DNA from: Symbiodinium natans
Taxonomy: Eukaryota > Sar > Dinophyceae > Suessiales > Symbiodiniaceae
Direction of reading: 5' to 3'
NCBI GenBank assembly: GCA_905221605.1
Contig: CAJNDS010000259.1
Location: 105,313-169,312 of the forward strand
DNA length: 64,000 nucleotides
Below, piece after piece: positions 60,166 to 64,000 of the stretch (its first letter is position 1; each line of letters begins with the position of its first letter). Below the pieces are notes generated by a model. It saw nothing but the letters and a program-made list of their open reading frames with translations, made no database searches and was not told the origin of the DNA. A program made the position numbers and the translations under genes.

Positions 60166-61150
60166 AAAGTGCTAGGCCTAGTCACTTCTGGACCTGCTGG
60201 GATAGGTCGAAGCAGCAGTTCCTCACATCCCTTCTGGGCCTGCTGGCGAAGGTTCCGGCAGCCGTTTGCAGGGCTTAATCACTTCTGGGCCTCCTGGAGA
60301 AGTTTTAGGCAGCAGTTTGAGAGGCCTACTCACTGCTGGGCCTTCCGGAGAAGTTTTAGGCAGCAGTTTGAGAGGCCTAATCACTCTGAGCCCTCCAGGG
60401 AAGGTTGAGGCAACAGTTGGGACAGCAGTTTGAAAGGCCTAATCATTTCTGGGCCTTCTGAAAATCTTGAGGCATCAGTTTGAGAGGTCTACCCACTGCT
60501 TCTGCTTGCCACAGCGCAGGAGGGCGGGCGCCGATAGGCTCGTGATATCTCTCCGCCTTGCTCTCAGGTCCCGCAGGTCAATAAGCTTCAGGCTCGAGAT
60601 CTTTCTCCCTGCTGCTCCCGGGTCCGGAGAGCCCATAGGCTTCAGGTTTGCGACTTATCTGCGTGCTGCTCACACATCTCTGCTGCTCTCAGGTCCTGTG
60701 AGAGCCGACAGGCTCGTGATATCTCTCCGCCTTGCTCGCAGGTCCCGTAGGTCAATAAGCTTCAGGCTCGAGATCTCTCTCCCTGCTGCTCCCGGGTCCG
60801 GAGAGCCCATAGGCTTTAGGTTTGCGATTTATCTGCGTGCTGCTCCCAGGTCTCGTAGGCCCATAGGCTTCAGGTTCGCTCTTGTACTTCATGCCGGGTC
60901 CTGAAACCCGATAGGCTTCAGGTTCGCGATTTCCCTCCCTGCTGCTCCCAAGTCCCAAGGGACCACAAGCTTCGGGCGCACGACTTAACCTCCTCTTAAC
61001 CTCCTCTGGGCCTTCTGGTAGGGCTGAAGCAGCAGATTCTGTCATCCCTTCTGGGCCTTCTGGCGAAGGTTCTGGCAACCGTTTGCGAGTCCTACTCACA
61101 TCTGGGCCTTCTGAAGAAGTTTTAGGCAGCAGTTTAGGGTCTACTCACTG
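60166..61150. repeat. Minisatellite region with two unit types
   Basis: Units of about 60 bases with CACTTCTGGGCCTGCTGG and GGCAGCAGTTTGAGAGGCCT (60180-60500 and again 61000-61150) flank units with CCCATAGGCTTCAGGTTCG and CTGCTGCTCCCGGGTCCGG (60530-60990). The second type includes a longer repeat of about 180 bases (compare 60535 and 60715). Confidence 0.88.
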
Positions 61151-61739
61151 CTGGCACTCCAACATAAGGGCACCCCTCCAACATGAACAGGCTTTGTCCC
61201 TGCCGGTTGTTCCAGGCACTCTTCCCGCAGAAACAGGAGCGTCCCTGCCGGGTAAGTACTGACACGGCCTCCGCCCTATGCTGCGACTAGCACTGTCACA
61301 AGAGTGAGGGGCAGACCAGAAACCTAAGCAGCAAACCTAAACCCTGAATGCAAAAATCTGCACACCCGCCAACTGCCACCACGCACAGAGCTGCACACAG
61401 ACGAGCCCGCCAGGCTTATCAACAAGACGCCTTTGCGGATCCTCGCAGCGCTAGGTGCATGATTGGCAAGTGCCCCAGCGTGACTGCAGGTTTTGGGATT
61501 CCCCCCCCCCTCTTGGCTATTCCGGTACTCCGTGCAACGGGGGCCATAACCCTGATGAAAGTACACTCTTCAAGGCCATTATCACAACTAAGGACTTCTC
61601 ACCTGATTCCATATCTCCTTCATCGCTTCCTGCCCTTGGTTCTGCAACTCTTGCAAGAGGGGAACTTTCCGGGTGCATCCCAACCTCCACAGTACACACC
61701 TGGGGCTTGGGCCGCCTGGCACAAGTGCCCGGTGGTTTG

Positions 61740-62740
61740 GACTACATAGGGACCTGAGGACCTGTGACATCTACTGAACCTGGAACGCCCGGCACAAGAC
61801 CCACGCGGTTTGTGCTGCACTCTGTTAAACCTGGAACGCCTGGCAATAGACCCACGGTGGTCCATGCTGCAATAAGAACCTGAGGACCTGTGGCATCTGC
61901 TGAACCTGGACGCCTGGCACAAGACCCACAGTGGTCTGTGCTGCAATAGGGACCTGACCTGATGAGAACCTGCGGCATCTGCAGAACCTGGGACGCCTGG
62001 CACAAGACCCACGACGGTCTGTGCTGCAATAGGGACTAAGGACCTGCGGCATCTGCTGAACCTGGGACGCCTGACAAAATAAATAAATAACACCCACGGT
62101 GGTATGGCTGCAACAAGGACCTGAGGGCCTGTGGCATCTGCTACATTTGCGGGCGCCTGCGGGCACGCCTGACCTGGAGGGGCCTGTGCACCTTGATTGA
62201 GTGTGTGGGCACCTGCAAGCACGCCTGAGCCGGAAGGGCCTGTGCACCTTGAGCCTGTGCCTTGCTGGCACCTGTAAGCACGCCTGACCCGGAAGGGCCT
62301 GTGCACCTTGCTGTACATGTGCGGGCACCTGCGAGCACGCCTGACCCGGACAGGCCTGTGCACCTTGAGCCTGTGCCTTTGCTGGCACCTGTAAGGGCCT
62401 GTGCACCGAGCCTGTGCATATGCGGGCACCTGCAAGCACGCCTGACCCGGTAGGGCCTGTGCACCTTGAGCCTGTGCATTTGCAGGCACTTGCAAGCACG
62501 CCTGACCCGGAGGGGCCTGTGCGCCTTGAGCCTGCGCGGGCACCTGCAAGCACGCCTGACCCGGAGGGGCCTGTGCACCTTGAGCCTGTGCCTTAGCTGG
62601 CACCTGCAAGCACGCCTGACCCAGCAGGGCCTGTGCACCTTGAGCATGTGCATGTGCGAGCACTTACAGCTGCGCCTGACCCGGACGGGCCTAGGCACCT
62701 CGAACCTGTGCATGTGCGGGCACCTGGTGGCGAGGCTCGT
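61740..62740. repeat. Minisatellite, open in several minus-strand frames
   Basis: Left part (61740-62150): units of about 60-66 bases with GCATCTGCTGAACCTGG and GCCTGGCACAAGACCCAC. Right part (62150-62740): units of about 60 bases with CACGCCTGACCCGGA and GGGCCTGTGCACCTTGAGCC. A 347-codon minus-strand frame (61620-62663) reads it partly as a 20-residue repeat (GAQAPPGQACLQVPA). Two other minus-strand frames are also open for over 220 codons, and repeats slip between frames, which argues against coding. Confidence 0.9.
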
Positions 62741-62759
62741 ACTAGCTAGGGGGCCGGGC

Positions 62760-63530
62760 GTGGCACTTGTACTAAGCGCACTCCACTGTTGCAAAGAGTT
62801 GATACGCTGCACGGATGGGAAAAGCAGGCTTGCTGCTGGTTGGGGCAGTTATTCGAAAGCCTAACCTTTGCTGCGTTCTCGCTCTTACTAGCAGACAAAG
62901 GCCAGCGCAATGCGCAAAGCACTTTCCTGGCGTTCTCGCTCTTACTAACCAGGGGAAGCGCACAAACTAACAAACACCCACCTTCCCCGTCCACAACGGC
63001 AAAATCAACACAAGCCACATTTTGCGCCCTCAGCCGGGGGCCTGACAAGTGCAGTTTGGGTGAGTCGAGAATGATGCACGACGTTCAAACGGTAAACATT
63101 GATCTTAGACTGCGGCAAAAACATGCTCCTATCTTCACATGCACCGCAAAGTTAAAAGGTTTGGTAAAAGCGAATTCGCACTTGCGACATAGTGCAGATA
63201 CCTTACGCCGAAGCTATCCGTCAAAAAGCTGCAACTCCGAGCCTAAAAGAGAAAGATCCAGAGAGTCCAATGCCTCAACCAAGGAATGTTTTTAAAACCA
63301 TGAGCGGTCGGATCCTAAGTATGACTTAAGAGACATTTCTAAACTAAGCGGTATTGTTCTGCCTTAATTCAGGGGTACAGCTTTGGGCTCTTTTGAAGAT
63401 GCATGGCTGGCACGCTGCTAAGGCGCCTTGGCCCAATTTCATTAACTTTGTTTGCCTCATCGAGTTGGCTTTCATTGGTAATCAAGTGAATTTGCAGTTT
63501 CAGAACTTTTGTAAATGAACAAGAATAAAT
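62760..63530. other. No supported gene
   Basis: A short duplication of CGTTCTCGCTCTTACTA (62875 and 62933) is present. A plus-strand frame of 168 codons (62789-63295) has no recognisable content. Confidence 0.4.
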
Positions 63531-63535
63531 GAATT

Positions 63536-63925
63536 TAATATGTATATACGTATATATGCGTATATGTATATACGTATATATGGATATATGTATATATGTA
63601 TATATGTAAATATGTAAATATGTATATATGTATATATGTATATATGTATATATGTGTATGTATATATATATATGTATATATGTATATATGTATATATGTA
63701 TATATGTATATATGTATATATGTATATATGTATATATGTATATATGTATATATGTACATATGTATATATGTAGATATGTAGATATGTATATATGTATATA
63801 TGTATATATGTATATATGTATATGTGTATATGTGTATATATGTATATATGTATATATGTATATATGTATATGTGTATATGTGTATATATGTATATATGTA
63901 TATATGTATATATGTATATATGTAT

Positions 63926-63958
<33 letters not shown>

Positions 63959-64000
63959 TATATATGTATATATATGTATATATATGTATATATGTATATA
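63536..64000. repeat. ATATGT hexanucleotide-like array to the window end
   Basis: TATATG units of six to eight bases with TACG, GTGT and GTAA variants. Continues past the window edge. Confidence 0.97.

Noticed and set aside
61620-62663. Longest open frame in the window, 347 codons on the minus strand
   Set aside because: It runs through a minisatellite; overlapping minus-strand frames are also open and the repeat register slips between frames. Reported as repeat, not gene.

Overview
The window looks like nuclear DNA of a dinoflagellate. This rests on the sequence, not a database hit. Reconstructing one long gene (a DEAH helicase, PRP43/DHX15) gave 34 introns. About half start with GC, a quarter with GA and a quarter with GT, and every one ends in AG followed by an exonic G; this mixed donor usage with an invariant AG|G acceptor is the published dinoflagellate pattern. 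Supporting signs are interstitial TTTAGGG tracts, genes mostly on one strand, a near-identical tandem gene pair, and a degenerate copy of the dinoflagellate spliced-leader core at 57993-58009. I cannot name the species.

Layout: 1-351 carries three short terminal-inverted-repeat elements. 526-851 holds two exons of an unrecognised gene. 4819-7073 holds two copies of 40S ribosomal protein S2 (uS5) whose coding regions differ at only two silent sites while their flanks are unrelated. 7688-8994 is a three-exon short-chain dehydrogenase. 9235-10109 is the 3' part of an unrecognised helical-protein gene. 10-27 kb is mostly duplicated and dispersed repeats with simple-sequence arrays. 27.9-30.3 kb, 37.3-37.5 kb, 39.4 kb and 42-44 kb contain coding-like exons that I cannot identify. 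44755-52872 is the complete 35-exon PRP43/DHX15 gene (732 residues). 53.3-56.2 kb has further coding-like exons. 57 kb to the end is dominated by satellites and minisatellites.

All well-supported genes lie on the minus strand. RPS2 serves cytosolic translation, PRP43/DHX15 serves spliceosome disassembly and ribosome biogenesis, and the dehydrogenase is a metabolic enzyme; I see no shared pathway. No rRNA, tRNA, CRISPR or viral gene was recognised. Exon models were built by hand from reading-frame continuity and family alignment from memory, so individual junctions, especially where direct repeats make the cut ambiguous, need transcript data.
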